Positions 5,432-6,374 of a stretch of DNA of 6,374 bases are shown piece after piece (position 1 is the stretch's first letter; the number at the start of each line of letters is the position of its first letter). Both the position numbers and the translations under genes were made by a program. The notes under the pieces are model-generated. The model was given only the letters and a program-made list of their open reading frames with translations. It ran no database searches and had not been told where the DNA came from. Source of the stretch: Burkholderiaceae bacterium (GTDB lineage Bacteria; Pseudomonadota; Gammaproteobacteria; Burkholderiales; Burkholderiaceae_D); assembly GCA_031261905.1 (NCBI GenBank), contig JAISIS010000046.1, positions 1 through 6,374 of the forward strand, in the 5' to 3' direction.

Positions 5432-6374
5432 GCCGATACTGGGAAAAAGCCTGCTTATCAGGAGAAAGGGAAACCACACCCCCAACCTGCTTGCCCGTAT
5501 ACGCCGGGTATCCAGAGGCGCAACAGAAGTCATGGTCAAAATCACCGGCTTTGGCAAAGGGTTTACCCATATCCGTTCCCACATGGATTACATCAGCAGG
5601 AACGGCAAAAACAAACTGGAAACCGAAACAGGCGAAACCCTGCAAGGCCAGGACAGCATCCATGATTACCTAGATTGCTGGAAAAGGGACATAACCAGCA
5701 GCCGGGCATACCGCCCCAGCAACCGGGATACGATGCACCTGGTACTATCCATGCCCGCATCCGTAGACAGCGAATCCGTCAGGAAGGCCACACGGGAATT
5801 TGCGAAAGAAACATTCAATAACCACGCCTATGTCTTTACCCTGCATACAGACGCAGCCCATCCGCACTGCCATTTGTCAGTGCGGATGGAAGGATTCAAC
5901 GGAAAACGCCTGAACCCGAAAAAGGCGGACTTGCAGGCATGGCGTGACGCCTTTGCGGAAAAGATGCGTGAACAAGGGATTGAGGCTGAATCCACGCCCC
6001 GGCATATCAGGGGGGTTACCCGTAAAGCGGAAAAGTCAGTCATACGCAATATTGAAAAACAGCGCGTATCAAAAGCACGCGCCAGAAAGGTTAGGGAAGC
6101 CGTCAACGAGATGACGGGCAAGGCCGTACCATCACAAACTATCTGTGACATAGAGGCAAAAGCCATCAATCGGCAAAGGCATATCCGCAGGGCGTGGCTG
6201 AATACGGCATGGCAACTGGAAGCGGAGAACCCTTCACTGGCGCAAGAGATTCATCAGATGGTAAGGAATATGCCCGTGCCGGAAACGGAGCGCCAGCAAC
6301 TGAAACGGGCACTCAGGGAGCGATTTGGGAGGCAACAGGAACAACAGCCGGAACGGCAGGAAGCCAGCGCGGGC
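5421..6374 (+). CDS. MOBP-type relaxase (VirD2/TraI-like mobilization nuclease), 3' end outside window
   Basis: An open frame of 318 codons running off the right edge without a stop. It is the DNA-nicking transesterase of transfer. Motif I is around HIRSHMDYISRNG, with Tyr57 the likely catalytic residue by analogy to LVKYIT of RP4 TraI. Motif III is HTDAAHPHCHL at 142-152, with His142, His147, His149 and His151 forming the metal-binding cluster. HLVLSMP at 106-112 is a core beta strand. Beyond about 200 the chain becomes Arg/Glu/Gln-rich. I chose ATG 5421, which overlaps mobC by 11 nt; its ribosome-binding site is weak. ATG 5532 (MVKITGFGKG) is an alternative start that keeps all motifs. Family members often have such an N-terminal extension. 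The substrate is probably the nic site at 4780/4781. Confidence 0.9.
   Translation, partial: MLLEPILGKSLLIRRKGNHTPNLLARIRRVSRGATEVMVKITGFGKGFTHIRSHMDYISRNGKNKLETETGETLQGQDSIHDYLDCWKRDITSSRAYRPSNRDTMHLVLSMPASVDSESVRKATREFAKETFNNHAYVFTLHTDAAHPHCHLSVRMEGFNGKRLNPKKADLQAWRDAFAEKMREQGIEAESTPRHIRGVTRKAEKSVIRNIEKQRVSKARARKVREAVNEMTGKAVPSQTICDIEAKAINRQRHIRRAWLNTAWQLEAENPSLAQEIHQMVRNMPVPETERQQLKRALRERFGRQQEQQPERQEASAG

Overview
This window joins conserved chromosome to the start of a mobile element. The chromosomal part is a housekeeping sigma-70 gene (rpoD, open at the left edge) followed 8 bp later by a complete tRNA gene with a CAT anticodon. The N-terminal style of the sigma factor, its long acidic linker and the moderate GC content suggest a proteobacterium, most likely a betaproteobacterium or close relative. 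I cannot name a genus from the sequence alone.

The tRNA is the likely attachment site of an integrative mobilizable or conjugative element. From left to right the element carries: (1) a stem-loop terminator and a tyrosine recombinase (2337-3377) with a recognisable promoter and a cluster of GGTACA half-sites over its -10 and start region; (2) a convergent minus-strand helix-turn-helix regulator (3387-4049) with a strong promoter whose -10 box lies inside a TTGTG-N9-CACAA palindrome; (3) a divergent 72-residue excisionase-like HTH protein (4153-4371); (4) about 330 bp (4389-4720) of a degenerate tandem repeat of about 30 units; (5) a nic site of the RP4/VirD2 (MOBP) type at 4780/4781 on the minus strand; (6) a MobC-like relaxosome accessory protein with two ribbon-helix-helix domains (4847-5431); (7) a MOBP-type relaxase (5421 to the right edge, incomplete).

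The most striking feature is the array. A TGC (or close variant) recurs every 10 to 11 bp, averaging 10.7 bp over 29 steps from 4400 to 4711. Every unit therefore shows the same face of the DNA helix, and the array ends about 70 bp before the nic site. No gene model explains it. It resembles in layout, though not in sequence identity, the 11-bp-spaced direct repeats bound by plasmid proteins such as R1 ParR or R388 StbA. Its likely role, by inference, is to load a filament of an RHH or HTH protein next to oriT. The tandem-RHH MobC-like protein encoded just downstream is the obvious candidate.

Together the genes describe a cycle: the recombinase inserts and excises the element at the tRNA, the two HTH proteins set the state of the switch, and the MobC/relaxase pair nicks oriT so that the excised circle can be transferred. 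No type IV secretion, replication or cargo gene is visible before the window ends, so whether the element is self-transmissible or only mobilizable cannot be decided here.
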